From Mesostigma viride (Eukaryota; Streptophyta; Mesostigmatophyceae; Mesostigmatales; Mesostigmataceae): 64,000 bases of DNA. Position numbers and translations under genes: made by a program. Shown in pieces: positions 11,901 to 24,867 of this stretch; the first letter of the stretch is position 1; every line of letters begins with the position of its first letter. The notes beneath the pieces are model-generated. The model saw nothing but the letters and a program-made list of their open reading frames with translations, did not search any database and was not told where the DNA came from. The stretch covers positions 10,001 to 74,000 of the forward strand of contig RPFO01000872.1 of assembly GCA_009746045.1 (NCBI GenBank), written 5' to 3'.

Positions 11901-14900
11901 ATCGCAACGGGCGGATGATCTGCGGCAAGGCAAATTCAAGGGTGGTCGAGGGAACGTACAAAGGAACCAGCAAGGGTGGGGCAAGCGTAAGGGGCCGCGA
12001 GGGACAGGGGCGGCAAGGGCGAGCCGGGCCAAGGGCAAAACGGGGAGGTCCAGGGCGGCCCAATGGTGGGGATGGGGGGCCAGGGGGACAGCAATCAATG
12101 GCTGTCTGTGCAAGGGACAGGATGAATAAGCGGGAAGCCACATGGGTCACGCATGCATGACCTGCATGAGGGCAACCAGGTAGACATACCATGAACGTGC
12201 CACACCCTATGGTAGAAGCAGGACCCAGGATCCATGCTTCTCAGAAGATATCTTCATTGCGTTGCCAGATTGCTCCCGCAACGCAGCGACACAAGACCAC
12301 GACTACCACCAATGCAAGGCATTCCAGGGGGTGGTGGCAGCATGGCATGGTGCACGCACCCGGCATGTGCCGCAGAGCTGGGACCACTGGCCTGCCTTGA
12401 GCGCGGCCGCTTCCAGGGACCGCAGCTGGGAATCCTGTTCATGCGCCAGTGAAAAAAATATCAGAGCACATAAAACGACGGTTAACTGTGTCCGCATGAA
12501 CGAGCCAGGGCAAGTGTAGTTCCCATGGATATGCTTATGAGAACTAAGAGCACAACCGTACATCTGCCCAAGTGTGAGACCAGAAAATACAACGCTGATT
12601 CAAACAAGGGTTGTGAACAGGGCAAGCTTAAGTGTAAGCACCGTGGGATGGCTGAGGCTGAGTACTGCCACCTCCAATTGGTTAAGCTGGCAATTCCAAA
12701 AGACTTTCCGGCTTAAACTTGCAAAATGAAGGCATCAAGCTGACCTAGCACACAGAACAGCCGTAGGCACACTTGCCTGAAAGTAGACATCCCCAACACA
12801 CCACACGACGAAAGCATGCTCCAGTTGGCCGCTGGCCAGGAGCCCACAAGACGAGACAAGATGTGGCACAATGTGGGATGGCACCGTGCATGGTGCTGAA
12901 TGGTGGCACGTACCCGGTCGTATTTATCATTGGCGTTGATGTAGCCGGGATCCCTCCTGGAGGACAGAGCATCCCACGATTTACGAAACAAGCACATGCA
13001 GCAATGGCATCGTAAGCCACAAAAGGCACGGCACGCCTATGTGAAAAGAAAGCAGAACACAAATCACGAATGCGTAAGCTTAAGTCAAGCCCAGGAAAAC
13101 TCGTGCATCGTCTGACTCCTGTCATCTAAGAGGCTACGAACAGCAGAATCAGGGGCTGATACCAGCAGGCCAAGGAAGCCATCACGGCAGCACCCATTCC
13201 GGCCCAAATTAAAAAGAGGACCAGTCAAAGGCCATGTCTGTTTCCTATTCCAGCAGCTTATTCGAGGGCAGCTCAATGAATGGTTGCAGACATGACAGAA
13301 GATTCAAGAACGTGCGTGTTCAAGATCGTGTTACACCAACCTTCTGCCATTTACACTACCTGCAAACATTACATTACAAAAGAGGAAGGCAGGTGATATA
13401 CGGTAGAGTGGGCACTGGCAGGCATGAGCCTCGACAGACTCATGGGGGCAAACTCCACGGTTGACCCCTTATGCGGTCCAATACACAGGCAGATCGACTG
13501 ATCCTGGATACACGTCGCCATAAAAAGGCGCCAGCTCAGTCATGCTTCCTTGAAGCAGCGGAGATTTGCTACTGTATGTGATATAAACGTCTCCATGCAT
13601 GTGCACGGATCCAAGAATCTTGTTTGTGTGAGCAAGCCACGCTCGCATTTTTGCACGCACATCTAGGCACCTGCACGGTTTATCATGGCCTCTGCGACTC
13701 ATGCCAAAACATGGGATGGGACCTCCAAGCCATGCTAGCCCACGCATCGCACGGCCACTGCTTGCCCAGGAGTGGTGGCGGTCATAGGTGCTAGGTCATG
13801 GGTCCCCTCCCACTCACCGCGTGGCTTGGTAGAGCAGGTAGAGCCCGACGGGCCCCGCGCCCACCACGGTGCTCCACCCCAAGGCAGCGGCGCCTGCCGT
13901 GATGGGGGTCAACGTGGGGGCTGCGCACCATGGAGGGGCGACACGGGGTGGTCATATGCAATAATCAGGTCAGGCCACCCATCCTGTGGCATCACCCTTG
14001 TGTGTGCGTCGCCTGGGGGGATGCCCACGCCATGCATTCGTACGCACTAGGCACGCAACACTGTGCGCAGGTTTGCTGCTTGGAGAAGCATCCTGACACG
14101 GCGTACACGTTGAGATAAGGCATACATGAGGGGCAGACGACTCGTGGGTGCCCGGGCAGTACTTGGCTGCCAAACAAAGACGCACGAACCCTAGGGATGC
14201 GCCGCCCACGGGACCAGCAGCGGACCAGAGCGTTAACTTCCTTACAAGCGAGAGACATTTTTGGCGACCATGACGACTGCCTAGGTGGTTTCTGGACAAT
14301 GTCCGTGGCATTGACTGAGCGCTTACAGCCTGACGCATGGTGGAAATGCTAGGGACAAGTCCATGACTGCAACAGGATGAATTAAGTGCCTTTGTCATTT
14401 TTTTCCTGGCAACATCGCATGGTGGAGGCACCCGAGGCTGTTGTCCGGGATGCGGAGCTTGCCACTGAGATAAAATAATTATGAATGTAATGAACACAAC
14501 TAATTGAGTTTGATGTAATATGCTACAGTATATATGTATACTCCTGCGTGTGGCTCCACAGGGGGGCCACAGAGGACGCCACTGTTCCCACCTCACAACA
14601 GCAGCGCGACTACATGAACACCTGGCAGGCACCATGCTCACATGTGTGCGCCACCGCCACTCACAAAAGAGGACGTATCGGATGAACAGGAAGATGAGTG
14701 ACAGGATGATGCCCCAGATGATGGGTGCCAGCCCGGCCGCGCCCATCCAGCCCAGCTTGCCCTTCTTGCCAAAGAGGCCTGACTGCTCCTTGGTGGACCG
14801 TGCCGCTTGCTGCAGGCCACAGGGCATGTCAACCAAGGCAAACCGCATGGGTTACAGTTGACATAGCGAGATACTACAGAAGCACAGATATTAATACTGA

Positions 14901-17900
14901 CCAAGTGCAGGTTACCAAGTCTTTGTGCTGCTAGTAACAATGCTGTGCGAGGAGGGGGCATTGAGGGGCCCAAGGGCAACTTCTAAGTCTAGAACACAAG
15001 AGTTTATTTCACTGATGAGGACGAGCACACAGCAGCATGTCATCAGGAGATGTCGCATGGCATGCCGTACAACCTAGGCGGCGACACTGCATGGTGTGTG
15101 CAAGAAAACACTGTCCTATTCCCTAGCTGCATTGCATGCATAGCTAACGGGAGGCCGACCTGGAGTGCCACAGCACATGGTTCCCCAACACAGGCATCAC
15201 CAGCCCAAGATGATTGAGTTTACAGGACCGTCCTTCCCCTCGGGGATTGTCATTATCCAGTCCTATCCGGGCACACGCACCACATGGCCACCTCCAAACC
15301 CCTCCAACCCACCAGCATGCGCGCAATGTGGTGGTGCCCACGCTCCGCGGCCAGCTGTGCGGGCGTGCACCCGGTGCCGTCCTCCATGCGGATCAGCTCG
15401 GGGCCGGCCGCCTGCGCCAGCAGGATGGCCGCCTCTGAGTTGCCGCGCAGCGCAGCCCAGTGCAGCGAGGTGCAGCCTGGCAGGTGGGGGTAGGCGGGCC
15501 GGCATCACCATCAGCGTTCGTTAAAAAAGGGTAACAGCATGGTGAGGTGCATCCAGCACGCACAAAGGCCGAGTTTAAGAATGGTTTAACTAAGCAGACA
15601 AACTAGACATAAACACAGTCATTCATGGCCCACAATCCTTTTCCACATACTCGCCGTCCTGTGTCATAACAAACAAGGTCAAATATTTCACAAAATAATG
15701 GAGCCTATTATGGCCATGCCAGCAAGCTAGGGCAGAAAGCTAGATTCTTGACAGACGATCCATCAGATTCGTACGGCATGGCCTCACTCAATCTGCCTGC
15801 TCTAACCGCAACAGCATAATTGCTGTAAATATATGGGAACGATCCTTCCATCCTAGCACCAAACGCGCACAGGCCAGCCCCCCCACATACACACGACATC
15901 AGAACAAGCCACTTGCCCTTCCAGGTGTGCCACGATACCAACGGCTTACCTCCTGAGTCGGCGCGCTCCAGGCAGCAGTCCATGAAGAGCAGCAGGCGGA
16001 TCATGTCGGAGAAGCCCTTGTATGATGCCCTGGCGGCACATGGCGCGGATGTAGGGATGCATTCAGTGCAACTAAAATTCATTAGTGAGGGCTTGAGCAG
16101 GAGCAGCAGCACACCACTAAGTCAGTGCGGGGATGCGATGCAGGGGCAGTGCAAGCATGAGAAAGCAGGGCAGTGCAGGCATGAAATGCATACAGTACCC
16201 TTCCATTGGTAAGGGGCTTAAGCAGGAGCAGGACTAGATATAAGCCTGCCACAGTTAAGGGTTGCGTTGCGAAGCGGTAGGAGCTGTTGCCCATTACTAA
16301 GTCCATCCCATTAGCTGATCTCGAGTAGGGCATGGGCAACAGGAGTCCAGACACAGCATCAGAATCTGTCAAGCTCTCTCTGAAGGTAATCGCAATGACC
16401 AGCTCATCAACATGCCAATGGACAACATACAGGGAATCATATCCATACACTTTGCTTCCCATCAAGCACAGCGGCTGACCCTCACCACAGCAGCGGCGAG
16501 CGCCCGTCGTTGTCCAGGCACTCCACGTCAGCATGCCACCTCACCGCCAGGTGGTACATGAGCGCTGTGTGCCCGTACTGGGCCACTACATGGCAGGGCT
16601 GTGCGGACCGGGGTTCATCATTATTTTTTTCGTGGCGGGACGGGGGTGGGGGTGAGGAGGCGGATGGGGGACAGGGGCGACACAGCCAGGTTAGAGGAGC
16701 GGAAGAGGGCTACCACGAGATGGAGGCCGCAGGACTCTGGAAGGAAAGTGGAATTAGGCAAAAGGGACAGAAAATTGTGGAGGATCCCACCATGACTGGG
16801 CAGGAAACTCTAGATTGCCATTCCTGCACCGGTGAGGACAGGCACACAACTGCATCATGAAACCGGGTAGATGCAACTGACCGGCTGGAGGAGGCTGCCT
16901 GTCCTAGCACGGACCTGTCACAACAACTACCAGAAGGACCAAATTACCCCCGTGTGGTAATGCGCAACCGTGGCTGAGGCCAGCGGGATGGGTGGCACCC
17001 TCCAAAGCCTGGTGGCATTAACCGACACCCAAGGTTGCATGCCATTGGTCTACGTCCCCAATCCATCTTAGTGTGCGAGACATCACCCGAAAGGACATGA
17101 GAGAATGCTTAACTACAAGCAGGGCATCCGTAGGGGATGATGAGTCCTCCGAGACCACCATGAAGCCAGCACCAAACGCAAGACAAGAACCGGGTACCAG
17201 CTGTCAGCCATAGACAGCGCATGGTTCTGTTCTGCAGAGAACCATACATCCATGAACAACAGGCAGCCCCCTAACTAAGACTGCAATTTTGAAATGAAAC
17301 TGGTCCGGGGCCATAGTACTGGGCAGGTCCGCATGCGCACCGTGTAGCCGTTGATATCCTGCGCATCGAGGCTGGCCCCGTTGTGCAGCAGCAGCTCCAC
17401 CGTGGGGATGCTGCCGCGCACGGCCGCCCAGTGAAGCGGCGTCTGGCCCGACGGGTCCCGCATCCGCACATCTGCCTTCTTCTGCTTGCATGTACGGGCA
17501 GCACGACAGCAGCAGCGAGGGGGATGCAAGGACATGGCCGTGTGGGTGGAAGGTAACCAGGCAATGGCAGGAAGTGGGGGGGATGCGGGCGAACACAGGA
17601 GCACAGTGATAAACCATGTGGCATGGAAACGGGAGTGCGATGGTCTGTAAGGCGAACCACAGAAAAAGCAGCGCCAAGCCAGAATTCTCAACCCTGAAGC
17701 ATGTAGAAGGGCTCCCATGGACCACTTTGCCAGTCGGTACATTCCGGCTGAGCATAGCCGGAGGGCTGACAGCTGCCATGCCCCTGGAGCCTCTTTTAAG
17801 TGCTAGCGCCACATTAAGATATATAGGCTGTATATATTATGGGCTATGCTGTCCACGCCACCAGTGTCCTGGAGCTATATTAAACTGAGCACTTTGACAA

Positions 17901-19126
17901 GACTAGACCTCTCATAAACTGGGGCCGCGAGGGGCCAGCGGGGGCAGGGAGCCTTGTGTCCAGATGCTGCCCCTCCATCTCATGCCCATGCATGCAGGTG
18001 CGATCGCTGGGAAAAAATCTTGGACAAAGTGCTTTCTGGGGTATTTCGTTGCAGACAAAAGAGCTTGCGCAGCGCATCAAATTATTTGCCTTGACAAGCC
18101 TGGCTACGAGAAACTACACTGGAAACAACTAGAAATGCCTCTGTCTTGCTTGAGTTTGGAATCGGTTTGTTTATCCTCGTCATTCATTGCTGAACACAGA
18201 AACTATAAATACGTCTCCACTGGGATCTACTAGCTAGAAAAACCCAGGAAAGGAGAGCTGACATGGCCAACCATAATGTTACAACCAGGTGGAGGGCTCA
18301 AAGGCACTGACCAGAGTGCTCCATAGCTCACCAACAAAGGAGTGAATACAGACAGAAGATATCAACAAGTAATAGCAACGAAAGCACCTCCGCTGAACCA
18401 GGGGGAAGAATCTCTCCACCAGCGTTATGAGCTCCGCTGCGTCTATGGTAGCAGCAACCAGATATAGAATATTACAATAACCAACAAAATATATATTTAT
18501 CTCACACATGCAAATTATTTTCACTTGGAAATTTATTCCGCTTTCAAACTACCTTTGGTATGGGAATGAATCCAACTGCATCAGAAAAAGCAGCTAACCA
18601 TGAATTTTCGGCTTACAAAACTAAAAATGCAGATACATTACGAACTAGGTTGTGCAAAAAGTTGCCTAGAAGAAGAAAACTACCACAACTTTAGGTTTAA
18701 AACCCCACCTTTCTCAAGCCAACATAGTCAAGTTAATGAAAGAGACAGCAAAGAAGACATCGAGAATAAGGAGGACATCATACCGTCGCATGAAGTCACG
18801 GAAATATATGACTGTCTGATTGGCTGAGTGTGAGGGAAAAAGGATGTCAAAAATGCATCTACATGAAAACCCACCTCGATCAAATACTGGACAGCAGCCG
18901 TGCGTCCATTGAGGCATGCCCATTGGAGCGGGGAGAATCCACCGGAATCAGCAGAAGCAGGGTTGACACCATCTCCCTCAATAAACTTGCGCAGAGATTC
19001 CAAGTCACCATATGCTGCTGCCATAAACACATCCTTCATGACAGGGAGAGTCTCGCCATTTCCTGCTTGCTGTTCTGCAGCGGTCGCCAAGACCTTCTTA
19101 GGCTCTTCGGCTGGTTGAATTTCCAT
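8966..19126 (-). CDS. TIP1: ankyrin-repeat DHHC protein S-acyltransferase, 13 exons
   Basis: Predicted to transfer palmitate from acyl-CoA to protein cysteines on Golgi/endomembranes, like plant TIP1, yeast Akr1 and animal HIP14. Exons on the - strand: 18875-19126, 17341-17481, 16486-16598, 15950-16029, 15313-15476, 14665-14809, 13818-13920, 12914-12956, 12360-12434, 11821-11919, 11364-11442, 10380-10534, 8966-9553. Every junction has GT-AG ends and the phases agree, giving about 678 aa (Arabidopsis TIP1 is a little over 600). Residues 30-250 hold the ankyrin repeats ([40 protein letters not shown]). Four hydrophobic segments follow in exons 6, 7, 11 and 12. DPG is in exon 8. The Cys-rich domain with DHHC (about residues 393-396) spans exons 9-10, followed by GNCVG-RRN and TTNE, all family hallmarks. 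The tail is unusually His-rich (14 His in residues 556-595). No frameshift was seen. The start at 19126 is the ATG preceding the conserved region. Confidence 0.95.
10868..11175. repeat. 47-bp tandem repeat with internal hairpin, about 6.5 copies
   Basis: GTCATATATCACTGCATATA recurs at exact 47-bp spacing (10871, 10918, 10965, 11012, 11059, 11106, 11153). Each unit contains the inverted repeat TCATATAT-CACTGC-ATATATGA. The array sits in the 10535-11363 intron of the palmitoyltransferase gene and is AT-rich compared with the surrounding exons. Confidence 0.93.
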
Positions 19127-19369
19127 TTTCTTAATCCTTTAACGCAACTCTGCAGCATGAGACATGGGAAATTCGACGCATGTTAAGTCGCCAGGTGGGG
19201 CAGCAACAAAACATGGCAGTTTAGAGGGGGGGCAAATGGCTAGATCCCCATAACTGCCGTTCCGCCAAGCTGGCAGGAACAGCAGGAGCTAGGAACCATG
19301 GTAATGACCAGCAAGTATACCTTCTGTGTTAGTTTTAGAACACAGGCCCTAAAGCCAGAAGATAACCCA

Positions 19370-19541
19370 ACGCATGCAAGCCGTTATAGTGACCTTAGCA
19401 GGCTTGTTGAACAAAAATGTGCGTGCAGGCTGCAGTAGCTGAAAAAAATATCCCGACGCATGCAAGCCGTCATACTGAGCTTCGCAGGCTTGTGGAACAA
19501 AAATGGGCGTGCAGGCTGCAGCAGTTGATGGGAATTTATTG
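19370..19541. repeat. 86-bp tandem duplication
   Basis: Two copies starting CGCATGCAAGCCGT at 19371 and 19457 share the words GCAGGCTTGT and GGAACAAAAATG or a close variant, followed by GTGCAGGCTGCAG. It lies a few hundred bases upstream of the palmitoyltransferase start, in the region it shares with the divergent C2 gene. Confidence 0.75.
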
Positions 19542-20225
19542 ACATGTGTTTCAAACGTTTGGCCGCTTTAACAAAGATAATGGCTACAAATTCACATGAA
19601 AAAGCAGACAGATTAGCGGGGATACCAGCGAGATGACATCAACGCACCTCTGAACTGAACGCTGAGGGTATTCGAGCAGATCTGAGAGCAGGGAGCAAGT
19701 GGCCGCCGGATTAAGTGCTATTGGTGTGCAACCAATAAGGATCGCGTCTAACAAGGCTCATTGTCGGTATCGAAGCGAGAAAATTCTAGCAACAACTCCG
19801 AAAGGCACAATGCGACTTGCCCTGCCCTCCTTACAAAGTATGTAGGGCGACAGCACCTGATTTCCTGTAAACCTCCTACGTACTGGTGAGAGGGCCCATT
19901 ATCGACAGCAGATCAAGGTCGGTATTTTTCAATCCTTGGCTAGTGCTGCATGCCGTGTGGGAAGACCAGCGAGCGACTATTCCCAGCTGGTCCCGCTTGG
20001 CTTGCCGCGCCGAGCTGACCCTGCGCTGGTCGTGCCTCGTGAGCGTGGCACGATCAGGAACCTGGGATCAGAAGGCAGAATCAAAACGTGCCATGCGCCG
20101 CTTTGAGCCTTGTCGTCACGCTGCGTACGGCGCAAAAGGATCCGTATTATAATCTGTAGTTGAAATTAACTCTGGCATCTCAATCCTGACGCCATGTACT
20201 GCCTAGTTCCTGGTACCCCAGTAGA

Positions 20226-20279
20226 GTTGTTGTTTTTGTTTTTGTTGTTGTTGTTATTGTTGTTGTTGTTGTTGTTGGT
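20226..20279. repeat. (GTT)n/(TTG)n microsatellite
   Basis: A run of GTT units with a few T-run interruptions, about 54 bp, in the intergenic region. Confidence 0.9.
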
Positions 20280-20699
20280 TCACACTCACCACGCCCCAGA
20301 TGTGCAGCAGAGATTCTATAGAGCTCACCAGTAGAGCTCAACCAGTAGAGAGCTGAAAGGGAATCACCTCTAATTTTTGGCATACCTGGGTCACCTTAAC
20401 TGTTATATGGAAATAAACTAACACCCATTTCACCGGAAAAAAAAAAAGGGAATCACCTCTTGCAGTAATTGGCTCTTGCCAGTTGCCAGTTGCCACTTGC
20501 CAGTCGCCAAACATATATTCATATTGACTTGGGCAACATTAACGATACCGATTTGGCGAGGCCGAGGTCCGAGGAATACACGCTTTCAGGGAGTGACCAA
20601 CGAACGAATCCACAGGACGCTTCCAGCTTTTTCTTGTGGGCGAAGCGAGGCGTGAGAACGTTGTTGATTGCATGCGCGACGAGGAAGATTCGGGCGCCC

Positions 20700-23600
20700 A
20701 TGGCTGGTCCCAATCATACCTGCGTGCGGGGGGCGCTGAGAGTGAAATTGATAGCAGCGAGGAACGTGGTCGCTCCGACTAATTGTTCAAGAGATGCGGA
20801 GCGGAAATTTTTTGCCAAGATTCGTCTTGGAGCCAACAAGGTAAGAAGTGACCGTGTAAGTCTGCACCTCAGAAGTATGCCGCCTGCAAAATAGTCCATT
20901 GATGAAATGGGATTTTCCTTCTCCCGGCTTTCCTTTGCGACTCTTAGGAAGACCCTCTTCACGACGAAATTCCTACGATGCCTATCGGGCGTCTGGAGGG
21001 ATCTTTGCCGCTGCGGATCGTTTTGCTCACTAAGCATTTATATTGCATCGACGTCGCAGTTGAGGAGCTCCGTCATGTGCTCCCGCGTCGAGGTTGTGGG
21101 TTCCGCGCAAGGAGAGCTATTCGAAAACAAGGCAGCGGGTAATTTGGACTCCTCAGACGCCGCCTCTCCTGCTGCCCCTCCAGGCGGGAGCGAGGCTTCT
21201 GGCTTTACAGCCGTAAGCTCGCAGGAGACGGCGGCGGGCAATTGCTCTGTCTTCAACTGCCAATGGGAAGGCGCTGATGTCGCATTTCCCTTCCTGGTGA
21301 CGCAGCAGCGGCATCTTACAGTACGTTCTCCCGACCGACCAATGAACGAGTTTTTTTGGCGTAGACCTGTGTTTCTCCAAGCGCCCGCCCAACCGATCGC
21401 TACACTTCATGCCACCAAATCTCTCATGGGCCCATTTCGTGCTGTTTTCGCGCGTTGGCCACCCATTATTGCCAATTAAAAGTACTCAGCGATATCCCTC
21501 TCACCCTTTGCGTGCCATGTTTGTTCGAGGAAGCATACTCCCCCAAAGCCACCAGCCACCACGTGTTTCATAGAAGACCCCCAAACGCACCATGCACCAC
21601 CCCGCCATCTGTTCTGTCACTTTTTCACTTTTCCAAGACACACAACGATTCCCTCATAATTATCGACGAGCACTGTTATCGACAAAAGCCCCCCCGCCCT
21701 CTCTCTCCTCCTCACTCTCACACACATCCACACACACACGCACGCACGCGCGCCCACACGTACCTACACACACACACACACACACAATACTAAGCTATAG
21801 TGACCACCCACCCACATCCACACCTGTTCCCACCTTCGAATCATGATGCCCCTACCGGCTACGCAGCTGGAGCTGTGGACCTGCTTCGCGACGCCACCCC
21901 CCTCCCCCGACCGACCCATGACCCCAGCAAACGCGGTCGCCCTGCAGCCCGAGCCCCTGGCAGGTTCCGCGCTGCCCTGCCATCACCACGTGCTGCTGGG
22001 CTGTGCGCGCTTTGGTCTGGATTACCTAGAGCAGCAGCAGGAGCGCGTATCGGCGGAGGTGCTGTGGATGCCGCTGGTGGCAGATGAGGCGGGAGAGGAG
22101 GGGGGCAGGCCGGTCACTCCACCGCCTTCTCCTTCGGAGCGAGGGAAGCAGGTATGAATGATGATGGAATAAGTATAACACTGTGATTGGTTCAGCTTGA
22201 AACTGGGATCAATTAAGTGGACATTGTGATTGATTCATCAAGTAAAGCACGCACGCCCGATGGGGAGACGTGAAGCACAATGCGATCGTGATGGTCTTTG
22301 GTTTGAGGTATCGGATGATGGTCTTTGGTTTGAGGTATCGGATGATGGTCTTTGGTTTGAGGTATCGGATGATGGTCTTTGGTTTGAGGTACCGGATGAT
22401 GGTCTTTGGTTTGAGGCATCGGATGATGGTCTTGCATCTGTACGCGTTTCCTGACAGCAGGTGCCGCAAAGAGGTGTTGCGTTGCGAAACCCTAGTGTGG
22501 CATGCCACGTTGGGAGACATGGTGAGGCGCTCCTGGGCGTGGCGTAACCAATGGTGGCCGGATGGCACGAATGCTAGGCCCACGCACGGGCAGGTGCTAG
22601 CATACATGTAGGCTTGCGGGTCGGGTGACACGCAGCAGTGCTTGGTGGTGTCTGGCGGTCGTCCACGCTTAGTGCCACGAATGGATGCCGCCCGCTAATG
22701 AAATTAATGAATGCCTCTTAGCCATGGGTGCGGCGCCAAGGCAAGGGTTGCATCGGCGATCTCTCTGTGACAAGGTGGAAGCATTTTTTTGTCAATGTGA
22801 AATTTTATAACTGTCTTTTTGCAAGCCTGAGCTTCGTGTCACCTGGAGACTCAGGTCAGGGAGCCCGTGTACGACACTGCGCTTGCATGCTTCGCCTAGG
22901 CATCAAGGTGTCGATATTTCGTGGACAAGTGCCGACCAAAGTATGCCTTCCTCCTGCCTCCTTGCGTTCTAATACCGCCTATCTAACACCCTTCATCCTT
23001 ACTGCATTTCCACACGGCCACGATCAATCACCCTCAGGTGGTAGGCCAGGTACTGGCGGAGGTGTTCTATTACCCTCAAGTGCCCGAAGAGTTATCCCAG
23101 GGCCCTGCCGGGTGGCTGCCATCTGGCGCTGCGCCCCACGTCAGCCCACAGATGGCCCCGAGAACCGTCAGTGACGTGGTCGGTTATGCTTGCGATGCAG
23201 CGCTCGGGTACCGCACCGTCCAGGTGGCGGAGAGCAACCTAGCGGCAGCTGGCAACCGGCACGTCCCCAGGGAGGTGACGGCGGGCGGGGCTAGAAATGG
23301 CACATCCCCTGCGCCGGAGCACCCGGTGCCCACCCGAGCGAGCCCGCTACCTGGCCTCGCCGAGCGGAGGGCTTGGCAGGGTCAAATACCAGATGTCGCC
23401 GAGAAGCAAGCAGGGGCTGAGGCGGGAAGCATGGGCGGGGGAGGAAGGGCGGGTGCGGGGGGAGGTGTGGATGCGGCTACAGGAGCCGCGGGGGTCCAGC
23501 AAGGCCTGGTTGCGGCTGGGGATGGCATGGTAGGGGGGCAGGCAGGGGGGGAACAAGTGACTGCGGAAGACGGCACGTTGGGAGAGGGGATGGGCATGTC

Positions 23601-24867
23601 ATCTCGGATACCTGCCCCGATGGAGACGGGTGGGCACGGGGAACCTAGTCGAGCGCGCGGCACGCTTGCGTCCGCGGGGGCAGCCAGTTCCGCCTGGATG
23701 TTCGCGATCAGCCCTCCCCTGACACCCCCCCTGGCCAGTAAGGCACTCCACATTCGACCGCGCAGCAGTGAGGGCCCACTGTCCGCGATGGCTGAATCTC
23801 CCGCGATTCCGAGTAGCCACAAGCGCATGGCGTGTGCCAGTTTTAGCCCCCGCTTGCTGGCCCAGTTGGAGACTGAAGGGGACCAGCTGGGGGGTGAGCA
23901 GCTGGAGGAGCCACTGAGTCCCCCTGATCGCGAGATGCCCGCGTCATCGTCTGCTGAGGTGGAGGAAATCGAGGAGGCCACCGAGGAGGGGCAAGAGGAG
24001 GGTGTGAGTGAGGTCGGTGACGTGGAGGGAGAGGGGGGGGTGCTGGAACCGCAGGTGCTGCGGCAGCGGCGCAAGCCAGCAGCCTCAACGCAGTCCACCT
24101 CAACCGGTAGCAGCATGGGATGGGACAATGCCTCCTCGCTGGTCACCGAGCCGCCCTCCACTGCCGAGGTCGCCGGGGGGAAAGGGGGGGCCCTGGGGGC
24201 TCTGCATCGGGTGCCCCAGCAGAGCCATGCACCTGATGTGGCGGTGAAAGGGACAGCTGGCATGGGAGCAGTCCGTCGGTTCTTGCATGCGGTGGGCCTC
24301 ACGGTGGTGTTCACTGCGCTCGTCTTGGTGGGTATCCCCGGGCTGATATGCGCGCTGGGACCCGACCCGCGCCTTCGGCCCGACCCTACCCCCACGGATG
24401 AAAGCATTCACCGCACGTGCTGCTTCATCGTGGGCAAGTGGGAGTTGTGGGCGCGCTGGCTGGCCAAGGTGACGGGGGTGGCGGTCGCGGCGCGCGCGAC
24501 CCAGTTGGTGGAGTGGGTGGGGCCGGTACTGGACACCTGGTTCAATAACTGGTTGGTGCCGTACTGGAACTGGCTGTCGAGTGACGTAGTGCAGCCGTAC
24601 TGGAAATGGGCGTTGAATGATTGGCTGCTGCCGCTTTGGGGCTGGCTGTCGAATGACGTAGTACTGCCGTTTTGGAACTGGCTGTCCAGCAACTGGCTTC
24701 TGCCCTACTGGGACTGGCTGTCGATTGAATGGCTGCTGCCTTATTGGAACCGGCTGTCCAGAGAATGGCTGCTGCCAGTTTGGACTCGGTTGTCTGATGA
24801 TTGGCTGCTCCCCCTCTGGAATTATGGAAAGGAATGGCTGTCCTCTGGTGATAACCAGGTACTCTAG
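20700..24867 (+). CDS. C2-domain protein with C-terminal membrane segment and Trp-rich repeats
   Basis: Exons 20700-20840, 21060-21320, 21867-22151 and 23038-24867 all join in phase 0 with GT-AG introns (GTAAGA, GTACGT and GTATGA donors), giving about 838 aa. Residues 11-24 (GALRVKLIAARNVV) and 36-47 (KFFAKIRLGANK), then FNCQWEGADVAFPFLV, then LTLELWTC, then LLGCARFGLDYL followed by EVLWMPL, match successive strands of a C2 fold, with a long Ser/Ala-rich insertion in the middle. The Asp-rich Ca2+ loops are not evident, so binding to lipid without calcium is possible. After a long acidic, disordered stretch comes one hydrophobic segment (about residues 640-670, VVFTALVLVGIPGLICALG) and then about eight copies of a 12-13-residue repeat of the type WLLPYWNWLSSD (about 730-831). 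This may form an amphipathic membrane-associated surface. I know no family with this arrangement. An in-frame ATG further upstream (20469) is possible but its extra residues do not look conserved. Confidence 0.8.
21716..21787. repeat. (CA)n-type microsatellite
   Basis: Alternating CA/CACG units in the 21321-21866 intron of the C2 gene, immediately before the third exon. Confidence 0.9.
22290..22424. repeat. 27-bp tandem repeat, 5 copies, intronic
   Basis: GATGGTCTTTGGTTTGAGGT recurs every 27 bp with one or two substitutions. It lies in the 22152-23037 intron of the C2 gene. Because 27 is a multiple of three it yields open frames on both strands that should not be read as protein. Confidence 0.92.

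Larger units (their letters stand above)
19127..20699. promoter_or_regulatory. shared upstream region between two divergent genes
   Basis: About 1.6 kb separates the start codon of the - strand palmitoyltransferase (19126) from that of the + strand C2 gene (20700). It contains the 86-bp duplication, a TTG/GTT microsatellite and an A-run at about 20439. Both genes must have their promoters here unless upstream noncoding exons were missed. No TATA box or other element could be assigned with confidence. Confidence 0.5.
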
